A stretch of 64,000 bases of DNA from Phellopilus nigrolimitatus (lineage: Eukaryota > Basidiomycota > Agaricomycetes > Hymenochaetales > Hymenochaetaceae): the NCBI GenBank assembly GCA_021029095.1, contig JAJOHG010000006.1:992001-1056000 (forward strand), in the 5' to 3' direction. The position numbers and the translations under genes were made by a program. The notes under the pieces are model-generated. The model was given only the letters and a program-made list of their open reading frames with translations, made no database searches and was not told the origin of the DNA. Positions 22,702-33,335 of this stretch are shown here, one piece after another (position 1 is the stretch's first letter; every line of letters begins with the position of its first letter).

Positions 22702-25700
22702 ATGAAATCCCTAAACAGTATCGCGACAACTGCGACGCTTGATGACGATCCGACTTGTCCGACTGTGCGAGATGCACTCGCGCGCACAGAATTCGCATTT
22801 GACCGGGTGGAGGAAGCGCTCGCTGGTTTTGCGTGCGGTGAGTTCCTGGACGACGAAGGCCGGGAGAATGAGGGCGACTCGGCGAGCAATAGCATGACCG
22901 AGAAGTTGGCATGGATGGTCAAGTATACGAGGCGCGTGAAACACTGGCACCGGGTGGTGCGCCGGGCGGCACCGACGTCTCTCTCATCCATAGAAAGCTT
23001 AAAGGCAGCGGACAGCTCGTCATCGAATATAACTGGGCAGGCCTTGGGCCCAGGAGACAACCAAGAAGATTTTTTTGGCCTGCTCGCTTACATACGTATG
23101 TCCCGGAAACAGCCTCTTTTTTGAACTCCGAAAATACCGATAGGGCGAAGTGGCTTACCACTTGTTCATGTTCTAGTAGACACCAACCAGGAGCTCGTCC
23201 AAATGTCTGACAGCTCACTTTCCTTAGATGAGCACTCACTAGTGGATAATGGCATCACCGACGATGAGCATGAAGACCTGGATGCTATAGCCTGGGGCCT
23301 TAAGGGCATAGATAAAATCGATTCGAAGTCCCCGAGCTTGGCAGATCTGGCTACAGTACTCACCGCCGTCGTCCTCGGATCACAAGCTTCACGGATCAAG
23401 CTGAACAAACTGTACCGTGACAAAGACGAAGCAACGGCTCTACTCAGAAGGAACAAAACTATTGAGGCGTTGTTGCGAAAGATCATGTCAAATGGAAATG
23501 GCAAAGGATCGTTCAAAGAAATACGTCAATTGCGTGGGTCTCTTGCCACGCCTCGAGCTTGGACGGAATGAATAGTGAAAAAAAACTGCAGGGATTTTAC
23601 AAGCTCCTGGCTTTAGTACCCCGAAAGATGCCGCCATGAGCATAGGTAAGTGACGATGGTTATAAAAGCCGCTTCTTTGAATTCGGAAGTACATGTACCG
23701 AAAAAGTGTCTGGGCCGGGTGGCTTGCAGCTTGTGCATGTCCCAGACTCCAACCTCGAGTTCGTCCAAATCTCTGACAACACTTTTTCCTCAGTGGACAA
23801 TGGCATAACCGACGAAGAGCATGAAGCCATGGATAAAATAACCTGGTTCGTTATCGGTTTACAAAATATCGATTCGGAGTCCCCGAGCTTGGCAGATCTG
23901 GCTACAGTACTCACCACCGTCGTTCTCGGAGCACAAGCTACACGGATCAAGCTGAACGATCTCTACTCTGAAGAAGACGAGGCAACGGCTCTACTCAAAA
24001 GGAATAAAACTGTTGAAACGTTGTTGCGAAATATTGTGTCAAGTGGAAGTGGCAAAGGATCGTTTAAAGAACTACGTCGGTTGCGTGGGTTTATTCCTGC
24101 CATGCCTCGAGATTGGACGGAATGAATAATTAAAAAATTCAGGGATTCTGCAAGATCAAAGGCAAAACCTCCCAAAATATGAGCTCTTGGGCAGAGGCAA
24201 GTTGCTTCAATAGATACACGTAATAAGTAAAAACCCATGTCGCTCACAATTTGGAAAGGATCGCGTGCATTTTACGAGACTACATACCGTGGAACGGCGG
24301 CGGACCTTTTCCTCGACTATCTCTTCCACAACGATGAACTTTTCAAGGAGCGTAAAAGAAGCGGCGGGCTTCGCTATTATGCCAAAGTCCTCAGTATAGT
24401 CCAAAGCTCTGGAACAGGAAAGTCCAGAATGGTGCATGAGGTATGATGCCGTATTCGCCATCGTGTACATTTAACTAAGATATAATGAATTTCGAAAGCT
24501 GGGGAAGCAGGGGAAATGCATCCTCGTATACATGAGCTTGGGATCAAGTGACGTTGGCTTTCCTCGTAGGGACATTATTCCGATCGAGCTCCTCCGTCTC
24601 TCGGCCACAAATACAACTTCGGATCCTGCTAGAAACCGTCTACTCGAGTCTCTAGATAGTTTCTGCAGTACCAAAGTGCAAAGAATCGAGGCGATTTATA
24701 CTTCATTTTTCGCAGCGATATTCCGCACCTTCACTTCAGAAGCCGCTCAACTCCGATTTGAATATGCCAATAAACTCGAAGAATTTCCTCGAGAATGGTA
24801 CAATAGATTTTTCGGACCTGCAGCCAATGGAGTGCGATTTTTCAGATTGATGGAGAAGTTCTTTTGGGAGGTTCGCTGGTTCAATACTGGAAAATGTTCA
24901 GGAGAATCTGACTGATCTCCATCTTCTTCCAGTCGCTCGAGTCTATCACGAAATCCCTAGACGTCGGCTATCTTAGACTGCAGAAGAACACGAAGGATGA
25001 AAATCGAAGAACAATTGGACACGCCACAATGCTTAATGCTTATGATGAAGCGCGCAAGGAATTTCTGGCGGTCGATGATTTAAAGGCGCCTTTACTGATC
25101 GTCTTTGACGAGGCTGCTTGGCTTGCAGATTCGCCAGAGGGTCTGGAGCACTGCTCAATCAAACAATCCCATATTCTTTGCCGAGTAATCAGTACTTTCT
25201 CTCACCACCATCCATCTCTTTTTTGGTGCACCTTTATTTCTACGAACACAAGAACAGGCGATTTCTCGGAACTTGCGAGGACTCGTGGGACGTATCGTGA
25301 GTTGTCTAGTACCCTTCCTTTTAATTCCTTTTCCATTCACCGTTATACTGGTTGTCCTGTAGACTCATCTGATCGGATAAGACTCGGAGGGGAGCTTTTG
25401 TTCCGTCCTTTCACAGAGCTCGGCTTACATCAGCTCGCAAAGCCTTTAAAGGACATTGACTTGGGGCAGGTTTGGAAGTACGAAAATTTAGTCGGCTTCG
25501 GAAGACCTTTGTATGTGGATTGTCTATTTTCTCCAATACCCAGGAAAGCAATAGCTTATATTCTAATGACATAGGTGGGCGGCTCAGATCGCAGAAAAGC
25601 GTGATAGTGTGTTCGAATTGACCGAACTCAGGCGGTCGAAGCTTGCCGGGGGCCAATTCGAAGGGAAAGCAGATCAATGGCTAGCCGTTATGTCCCAACG

Positions 25701-26755
25701 CTTTTGTCTTGACCTCGTTTCCGGTCATCCTATGACTGTGGCTTTCGAAGAGGAGGCTGTCGCAGGTTATATGCGATATTTGATTATGACAAGCGAGAAA
25801 GGAGATATCCTCAACACGGCGTACCCAAGCGAGCCTGTTCTTTCTCAGAGCGCGGCGGAGCATCTATGGGAGTCTGAATGGTCTAATCCACCTTTTGTTT
25901 CTCCTATCGATCTTTTGACGAAAAAGACCAATAGCGGAATGATCAACAAGGGCACTGTGGGCGAGCTTGTTGCGCGCTTGCTGCTCTTGATTGCGAAAGA
26001 CATCTGCGCGCGGGAGTTAGAAGTGGGCAAGGACGAATTCAGATATTGTGGAAGCGTCCGCCTCGTCACATGGCTGAAGAGGTTGTTTGGCGACGATATT
26101 TTCTCGGGGAAGGAGGAGCCTGTGGAGGAACATTTTGGTAACACCGTTATCAACTTTTCTCATTGGGTAGGAATGGCAGAGAACATCGCCGATGAGGAAA
26201 CTAATTCATATCCGTGCGTGAAGTCCTTTTACTACTCTATACTCTGGTTATATTGTTTTATTGTTCAGATACCCGGAGTGGCTACAACGCCTTTTTGTGA
26301 CGACGGCTGCGATAAAATGCTGCCATGGGCAGCCGCTCATCGACAATCTCATCCCGACGTTTGACCCAGTCAGGATGGACTTCTCGAGTGTCCTCATTCA
26401 AGTAAAACACTCTTTGACTTTGAACAAAGAGCCGCTTGAGAAGATTTCATCCGAAGCGGTTGGCTTAAATCCAGAGAAACCATGTGTCATTATCCGTATG
26501 GACTTAAATGCGTTCAATTCTCCGGGAAGCCAAGATGGGATAGACGTGACGTTGAACGAAAGAGAACCGCCTTGCCTTCGGATTCATGCCAAAGGTTGTG
26601 GTGCACAGACGTACAAAGGCTTGAAGGACTACCCTTTGTTGTCTTTTATGGAAGGCTTGCTGAAGGCTGAGGAACCAACAGTTGAGGGTGACTTGAAGGT
26701 GATGAGGGACCGTGCGCGGATCTTCAACCGTCGAGCCAATGTTCATTGGGAATAA
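22702..26755 (+). CDS. CR1: Crinkler-like header(x2)-NTPase-nuclease protein, with chimeric RIB3/UBX N terminus
   Basis: The model has ten exons (22702-23095, 23180-23533, 23592-23645, 23746-24084, 24143-24196, 24259-24440, 24499-24870, 24933-25510, 25575-26213, 26269-26755) and joins in frame to 1150 residues. Exon 1 is a RIB3 exon-1 copy continuing into a UBX tail. Two header domains follow, each with SPSLADLATV and a LLRRNKTIE-like helix. The P-loop NTPase has SSGTGKSRMVHE and LLIVFDEAAWL. The C-terminal part (GTVGELVARLLLL, QPLIDNLIP, LIQVKH) fits a PD-(D/E)xK nuclease fold with Gln in the third motif. The layout resembles fungal CR effectors (NTPase plus REase, as described for Crinkler-RHS-type proteins). 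A conservative start is the ATG at 23203 inside header 1. The intron at 24197-24258 has a GC donor. Function is inferred from layout only. Confidence 0.7.
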
Positions 26756-27156
26756 CGTTAATGATCGTTTACGTCGCCATTGTCTTCCAATCATACATCT
26801 TCCTGTTGCATGGCTGTTTGTGGAATGCGTTTAATACATATTGTTCTTGCCGAAGTCTGGTTTCGTTTGGCTGGGTATTTGATGCATAATGCGTGATAAC
26901 GTCTACCCGACTGTGATTTAACGCATGATCTTCCAAAATAAATGGATACCCGTTTCTTGCTCTCGCTCGCTTGCGTCCGTTTTACACGATAAGAATCGTA
27001 TTCTTAAAATTCAGGCCCGTCTGGAGTTCCTTTGGGCCTGCGTTAATCATTATCAAAGGTTCTTGAATGATACCGGGCTTGCTCTTTGCGAACACAATTA
27101 ATTGGTCGAATATATTTCAAAGCATTCGAGCGGGATCGAGCAAGGCCGGACTCGGA

Positions 27157-27163
27157 TGACTCA
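27157..27163 (+). promoter_or_regulatory. TGACTCA site and flanking inverted repeat, copy B
   Basis: The TGACTCA heptamer lies between arms GGACTCG (27148-27154) and CGAGTCC (27175-27181), as in the intact RIB3 promoter. Confidence 0.4.
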
Positions 27164-27318
27164 CCGTAAGTAAGCGAGTCCGAGAGTCGGTGCATACAAT
27201 GATACATCCTCGTTAGCTTCCTGCAGCGACGACTAGAAACTGTCTGAAAGCTCTACATGCTGCCCTAGTTTGTCTACTTTTTTTCTCCCTTGCATTCCAT
27301 TACTTGCATATAGACACC

Positions 27319-27805
27319 ATGGCACCCGTCGCTTCCGCAATCACTTCTCTATCTCCGAATTTACCACAACCGAAAGTCACTATGAAATCTCTAAATAATG
27401 GGGTCTCAACGATTACGATGGCTCAGAAGAGGCTTGTGGTTGACCGACTTATCCGACCGTGCAGGATGCGCCCGCACGCATAGAGTTCGTATTTGACCGG
27501 ATGGAGGAAGCGCTCGCGGGTTTTGCGTCCCTGGACGACGAGGGTTGGAGAACGAGGACAACTTGATCATCTCGGCGAAGCACGACCGAAAGTCGGCACG
27601 GATGATCAAGTATACGCAGCGCATGAATCGTTGATACCCGGAAGTGAGTTGAGCGGCATCGACGTCCTTCTCAGCCATAGAAAGTTTGAAAGGCAGCGGG
27701 AAGCTCGTCATCGAATCCATACCTGGGCAGGCCTTGGTCCCAGGAGACAACTAAGAATATGGAAACAGTGACTAGTATTCAGAAGAGTAGTTTGTAAGGC
27801 CATGT
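27319..27805 (+). pseudogene. RIB3 exon-1 / UBX last-exon fusion fragment, degenerate
   Basis: The ATG at 27319 starts a copy of the RIB3 N terminus ([18 protein letters not shown]). A one-base loss near 27445 shifts the frame, and it ends at an early stop near 27481. The catalytic-loop segment is further damaged. RIB3 similarity ends near 27637, inside what was intron 1, and changes directly into the UBX 3' end (TCGACGTC onward) up to its former stop near 27797. The old intron donor is destroyed. No product is expected; it is a marker of the duplication. Confidence 0.8.
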
Positions 27806-27826
27806 ATGCCTGCTCGCTTACATACG

Positions 27827-28422
27827 TTACTGTACTAGGAGAGCGGCAACTGTATGCCTCGTTCCTTCCTCCCCCAATGATTCGAAGAGTTTGGCGACAA
27901 ACGCAGAGAAAAATGACTGCTCCGTGCCAGATTACATTCCTTCCATAATATACTCCACTGCTTCTCGGTAGTATGCATGAACGACCGCCAGGTTTCTCAG
28001 CTATTCTGTCTCCACATCTCTCAAGCCCCGCTCCCCTGCCTAGCCTAGGTTTCAGCATCATTAAATGCATTCTGGTGAAGAAGGTGCGTACAAAATAAAC
28101 ACAGTGCCGGGCTTCATGGATGAAAGGAGCAGGATAGGGTCACAGGTGGCTTGGCAAACGTTGATAGACAGGAAACGGTTTGCTGTACGCCGTCGCTTTG
28201 TAGCTGCTCTCGTAATTCGTAATTTAGCTATTGCAAGAACAAGTTGTACTGTATTTCAGCAAGGCCAAAGTACGGCCCTTAGCCAAATTTCGTCTTCATT
28301 CAGTGAACTTCATGCAGCCACAAACAAAATCAAGTTAAGTTCGGAAAACGGCACATCGGCATCTGGCTTCATGGCAAAATTGCCTTTTCGAGATAAGGGA
28401 AACCTGCACGGTGCACCTCACA
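27827..28422. other. unit-B-specific insertion of about 600 bases
   Basis: Units A and C run directly from CTTACATAC to the TATGTCCCGGAAACAGCC stretch before the header. In unit B about 600 bases separate these two blocks. I find no terminal inverted repeats and no clear target duplication. A frame of 128 codons (28065-28451) crosses its right edge and has no recognisable domain. The origin is unknown. Confidence 0.55.
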
Positions 28423-28487
28423 TGTTGTGTCCGAAAACAGCCGTTTTTTGAACTCCGAAATAGGGTGAAGTGGCTCGCCGCTTGTGC

Positions 28488-31400
28488 ATGGTTCTAGCAG
28501 ACTCCAACCACAAGCTCGTCCAAATGTCTGGCAGCGCACCTTCCTTAGACTCACTAGTGGATAATGGCATCTCCAACGATGAGCATAAAGACATGGATGT
28601 TACTACCTGGTTTGTTATCAGGAAACTCAAAATCGATTTGAAGTCCCCGAGCTTGGCAGATCTTGCTACAGTAATCGCCCTCGTCGTCAATGAATCTCCA
28701 ACTTCACGGATCAAGCTGAACAAACTGTACCGTAACGAGGACGATGCAACGGCTCTACTCAGAAGGAACAAAACTATTGAGGCGATGTTGCGAAAGATTA
28801 TGTCAAATGGGAATGGCAACGGATCGTTCAAAGAACTACGTCAATTACGTAAGCTCTCTTGCCGCACCTCGTGACGGAACGAATAGTGATTATTTTTTTC
28901 AGGAATTTTGCAAGCTCCGGGATTCAGTCCTCCGAAAAAGGACGACGTCACGGCGGTGAATACAGGTTAGTAACTTGAAAACATTATTGTTATAAACCGA
29001 TGTCAGTAACAAAATTTATAGAATTCCTTTCCCGTGCGTTCTACGACACAGGATACCGTGGAACAGCAGCGGACCTTTTTCTCAACTACGTCCTCCACAA
29101 CGATGGACTTTTCCAGGAGCATAATGCATCCGGAGGGCCTCGCTATTATGGTAAATTCCTCAGTATAGTCCAAAGCTCTGGGACAGGAAAGTCAAGAATG
29201 GTGCATGAGGTAGGATGTCGTGTTTTCTTTCGAGTACACTCAACTAAAAAAAAATCAAATCCTGAAAGCTGGGGAAGCAGGGGAAATGCATCCTCGTATA
29301 CATGAATCTGGTAAAAAATGACCGGGCTTTTCCTAGTGGAGACACTATTCCGATTGAGCTCCTCCAACTTTCGACCACAAAGACAACTTCGGATTCTGAA
29401 GAAAGCCAGACAACTTCGGATTCTAAAGAAAGCAGTTTACTCAAGTCTCTAGATAGCAAATGCTATACCAAAGTGCAAAGAATCGAGGCGATTTATAGCT
29501 CATTTTTCGCAGCAATATTCGACACCTTCGCCTCAGAAGCCGCTATACTTCGGTCTGAATGTGCCAATAAGCTCGGAGAGTTTCCTCGAAAATGGTACGA
29601 TAAATTTTCCGGACGTACGGCCAATGGAATGCGAAAGCAATTTTTCTCCTCGATGGAGAAGTTTTTTTGGAAGGTTCGCTGGATTGGTACTGGAAGATGT
29701 TCAGGAAAATCTGACAGATCTCTATTTTTTCCAGTCGCTCGAGGCTATCACGAAATCGCTTGACGAGAGAACCCTTAAACTACAGCGAAATACGAAGCTT
29801 GAAGAGCGAAGGACGATTGGACACGCCACAATGCTTGAGGCTTATGATGAAGCACGCAAGCAATTTCTGGCTGTCGACAATTTAAAGATGCCTTTACTTA
29901 TCGTCTTTGACGAGGCTGCCTGGCTTGCAAATCCGCCAGAGGGCCTGGAGAAAGAATCAATCAAACAATCCCATATTCTTTGTCGAATAATCAGTACTTT
30001 CTCTCACCACCATCCAACTCCTATTTGGTGCACTTTCATTTCTACAAATTCAAGAACAGGCGATTTTTCGGGATTTGCAAGAACTCGTGAGTTGTCTAGT
30101 ACCCTTCGTTTTGTAGCCTTTTTCATTCACCCTTATACTGGGTATCCTGTAGAGACATCTGATCGGATAAGACTCGGAGGGGAGCTTTTGTTCCGTCCTT
30201 TCACAGAGCTCGGCTTACATCAACTCGCAAAGCCTCTAAAGGACATTGACTTGGGGCGGGTTTGGAAGTACGAAAATTTAGTCGGCTTCGGAAGACCTCT
30301 GTATGTGGATTGTCTATTTCCTCCAATACCCAGGAAAGCAATAGCTTATACTCTAATGACATAGATGGGCGGCTCAGAGCGCAGCAAAAACGGATAGCTT
30401 GACTGAACTGATCGAATTCGGGAAAACAAAGCTTACCAGAGGCCAGCTTGAAAGTGGAACAAATCAATGGCTAGCCGTTGTATCTCAACGCTTTTGTCTT
30501 GACCTCGTTTTTGCTCATCCTCAGACCGTAGCCTTCGAGGAGGAAGCTGTCGCGGGTTATATGCGATATTTAATCGCGACAAGCGAGAATCGAGATCTCC
30601 TCTATACGGTGTACCCAACCGAGCCTGTTCTTTCCCAGAGTGCGGCTGAGCATTTATGGGGGCCTCAATGGCCCGATCCGCCTTTTGTGACTCCTATCAG
30701 ATATCTGACGAAAAAGATCAATGGCGGAATGATCAACAAGGGCACTGTGGGCGAGCTCGCTGCGCGCTTGCTGCTCTTGATTGCGAAAGACATCTGCGCG
30801 CGGGATTTAGAAGTGGGCGAGGACGAATTCAGATATTGTGGAAGCGTCCCCCTCGTCACATGGCTGAGGAGGCTGTTTGGCGACGATATCTTCACGGGGA
30901 GGGAGAAGCTTGTGAAGGAACAGTTTGGAAACGCCGTGATCAACTTTTCGCATTGGGTAGGAATGTCAGAGAACATCGCCAAACTGCCAAAAGAAAAGGA
31001 CAAAGGGTCAGAGAGTGAATATCCGTGCGTAAAATCCTTTTACTACTCTATACTCTGGTTATATTGTTTCATTTGTTCAGAGACCCGGAATGGCTACAAC
31101 GACTTTTTGTGACGACGGCTGCGATACAATGCTGCCATGGACAGCCGCTCATCGACAATGCCATTCCGGTATGGGATCCGGTCAAGAAGCGCTTCTTTTA
31201 TGTCCTCATCCAAGCAAAAAACACTGTGGACCAGAACAAAGGCGCCCTTCACAATATTTCACATAACGCGGTTTTTGGCTTAGATGAAAAGAAACCATGC
31301 GTCATTATTCTTATGGATTTAGACGCGTCCAAATCAAAAAAAACCCCTAATGGGGTAGACGTGGCGTTGAACGAAAGAGGAGAACCGCATTGCCTTCGGA

Positions 31401-31576
31401 TTCATGCCAAAGGTTGTGGTGCACAGACGTACAAAGGCTTGAAGGACCACCCTTTCTTGTCTGATATGGAAGGCTTGCTGAAGGTTTCAGAGGAACCAAC
31501 AGTTGAGGGTGACTTAAAGGTGATGAGGGACCGTGCGCGGATCTTCAACCGTCGCGATAATGCTTATTGGGAATAA
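28488..31576 (+). CDS. CR2: Crinkler-like header-NTPase-nuclease protein
   Basis: Seven exons (28488-28848, 28903-28965, 29022-29209, 29269-29673, 29735-30300, 30365-31024, 31081-31576) join in frame to 912 residues. The domain order is a single header (SPSLADLATVIALVV, LLRRNKTIEAMLRK), a linker, a P-loop NTPase (SSGTGKSRMVHE, LLIVFDEAAWL) and a PD-(D/E)xK-like end (GTVGELAARLLLL, QPLIDNAIP, VLIQAKNT). It differs from CR1 and CR3 by an acidic duplicated TTSDSxES stretch after the Walker A region and by many substitutions. The start used is the ATG in MVLADSNHKLVQ; a phase-1 acceptor (CAG at about 28501) suggests there may be an upstream first exon. Role as effector or defence protein is inferred from family layout. 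Confidence 0.75.
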
Positions 31577-31976
31577 CGTTAACGTTCGTTTACGTCGCCA
31601 TTGCCTTCCAATACATCTTCCTGTTACATAGCTATTTGTCGAGTATGTTCAATACATATTCATGCAGCAAGTGACCTTGCAGAAGCCTAGCTTCGTGTGG
31701 CTGGATATTTGATGCATAATGCGTGATAACGTCCACCCGACTGTGATTTAACACATGATCTTCCAAAATAAATGGATACCCGTTTCTTGCTCTCGCTCGC
31801 TTGCGTCCGTTTTACAGGATAAGAATCGTGTTCTTAAATTGAGGCCCGTCTGGAGTTCCTTTCGGCCTGCGTTACTTATTATCAAAGGTACTTGAATGGT
31901 ACCGGGCTTGCTCTTTGCGAACACAATTAGCTGGTCGAATATATTTCAAAGCATTCGAGCGGGATCGAGCAAGGCC

Positions 31977-32010
31977 GGACTCGGATGACTCACCGTAAGT
32001 AAGCGAGTCC
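31977..32010. promoter_or_regulatory. RIB3 promoter: TGACTCA inside an inverted repeat
   Basis: GGACTCG (31977-31983) and CGAGTCC (32004-32010) form 7-base inverted arms 20 bases apart, with TGACTCA at 31986-31992 between them. It lies about 130 bases before the RIB3 ATG. Gcn4-type control is possible but unproven. Confidence 0.4.
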
Positions 32011-32140
32011 GAGAGTCGGCGCATACATCCTCGTTAGCTTCCTGCAGCGACGACTAGAAACTGTCTGAAAGCTCTACATGCTGCCCTAGTTTGTCTACTT
32101 TTTTTTCTCCCTTGCATTCCATTACTTGCATATAGACACC

Positions 32141-33058
32141 ATGGCACCCGTCGCTTCCGCAATCACTTCTCTATCTCCGAATTTACCACAACCGAAAGTC
32201 ACTATGAAATCCCAAAATAACGGGGTCTCAACGACTACGGCGGCGCAGAAGAGGCTTGTGGACGACCCGACTTATCCGACCGTGCAGGATGCACCCGCCC
32301 GCACAGAGTTCGCATTTGACTCGGTGGAGGACGCACTCGCGGCCTTTGCGCGCGGCGAGTTCCTAGTCGTCATGGACGACGAAGGCCGGGAGAATGAGGG
32401 CGACTTGATCATCTCGGCGAGCCATAGCACGACCGAGAAGTTGGCATGGATGATCAAGTATACGAGGTGCGTGAAACGTTGATACCGCACGTCAGATTGA
32501 ACCTAACTCAAAGTGACTGTGCGCAGTGGTTACATCTGCATCGCATTGCCGGCCGAACGGCTGGAGGAACTCGACATCGGAATGATGGTGTCCGATAACC
32601 AGGATAGGAACAGGACGGCGTACACCGTCACCGTCGACTACAGACACGGTGCGCGAGTTGCGGCTCCCTTTTCTCCGACATTAAATGCTAACTGGCCTCT
32701 GCATCCCCTGCGTGCAGGCACCACGACAGGTATCTCCGCACACGACCGCGCGCTGACGATCCGCAGCCTCATCTCGCCGAGCGCGTCGTCAGCGGACTTT
32801 TCGCGGCCGGGGCACATGGTGCCTCTGCGCGCGCGGCCGGGGGGCGTGCTCGAGCGGACGGGGCACACGGAGGCGGGGGTGGACCTGTGCCGGCTGACGG
32901 GGCAAGCGCCAGGCGGTGTGCTGTGCGAGCTTGTGAACGACGATGCGGAGGGCTCGATGGCGCGCCGGGACGACTGTCGCGCATTTGCGGACCGCTGGGG
33001 TCTGAAAATGATTAGCGTGGAGATGCTTGCGGAATGGCGGCGGAGGCATGGCTTGTAG
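32141..33058 (+). CDS. RIB3: 3,4-dihydroxy-2-butanone 4-phosphate synthase
   Basis: The enzyme converts ribulose 5-phosphate to 3,4-dihydroxy-2-butanone 4-phosphate and formate, the four-carbon unit of riboflavin. Exons 32141-32466, 32527-32648 and 32718-33058 join to 262 residues, the length of a single-domain fungal Rib3 (not fused to GTP cyclohydrolase II). Conserved motifs are seen: the acidic loop [13 protein letters not shown] with the catalytic Glu and Asp, [20 protein letters not shown], the Arg/His segment [16 protein letters not shown], and [11 protein letters not shown]. The tail [15 protein letters not shown] is typical. An N-terminal extension of about 40 residues precedes the domain. 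Two truncated copies of its 5' end lie upstream, in units A and B. Confidence 0.94.
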
Positions 33059-33335
33059 AAATACAGGAGAGTGTATAATAAATTATGTTGTAGTAATGTA
33101 TACTTCCTGACGGCAAGGATAACCGCATACAGGCAGCGAGCTGCGACTGGCCGTGTATTTCCGGACTGGCTAAATATAAGTCAGCTACCATACGCTACCG
33201 TATGATGGCCTCCAGACCCAACTGTCCTCGTTGCTAGCCTGCGTGCATATCGCCTCTAACCCTGTCCCCCTACCCTGCCTCCCGTCCCTATATCTACCCC
33301 CTACATACTTTTTTCAATCTCTCACAGACGCCGCC

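Larger units (their letters stand above)
22275..27011. repeat. duplicated unit A (RIB3 5' fragment - UBX 3' fragment - CR1)
   Basis: This is the first of three homologous units. Its left edge, near the GAGGCCC at 22275, matches 27012 and 31841. It contains a RIB3 promoter and exon-1 copy, a junction near 22950 to the UBX last exon, the CR1 gene, and a 255-base 3' flank (26756-27011) nearly identical to 31577-31840. The RIB3 promoter part is more diverged from the intact gene than that of unit B, while the CR1 body is closer to CR3. Confidence 0.85.
27012..31840. repeat. duplicated unit B (RIB3 5' fragment - UBX 3' fragment - insertion - CR2)
   Basis: The second tandem unit begins at the CAGGCCCGTCTGG near 27012. 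Its promoter and exon-1 part is almost identical to 31841-32270 of the intact RIB3 gene. It shares with unit A the same RIB3/UBX junction (near 27637), but has a unique insertion of about 600 bases before CR2. Its CR gene is the most diverged of the three. Confidence 0.85.

Noticed and set aside
27827..28422. Unit B insertion as a DNA transposon or MITE
   Set aside because: No terminal inverted repeats and no convincing target duplication could be found at either edge.
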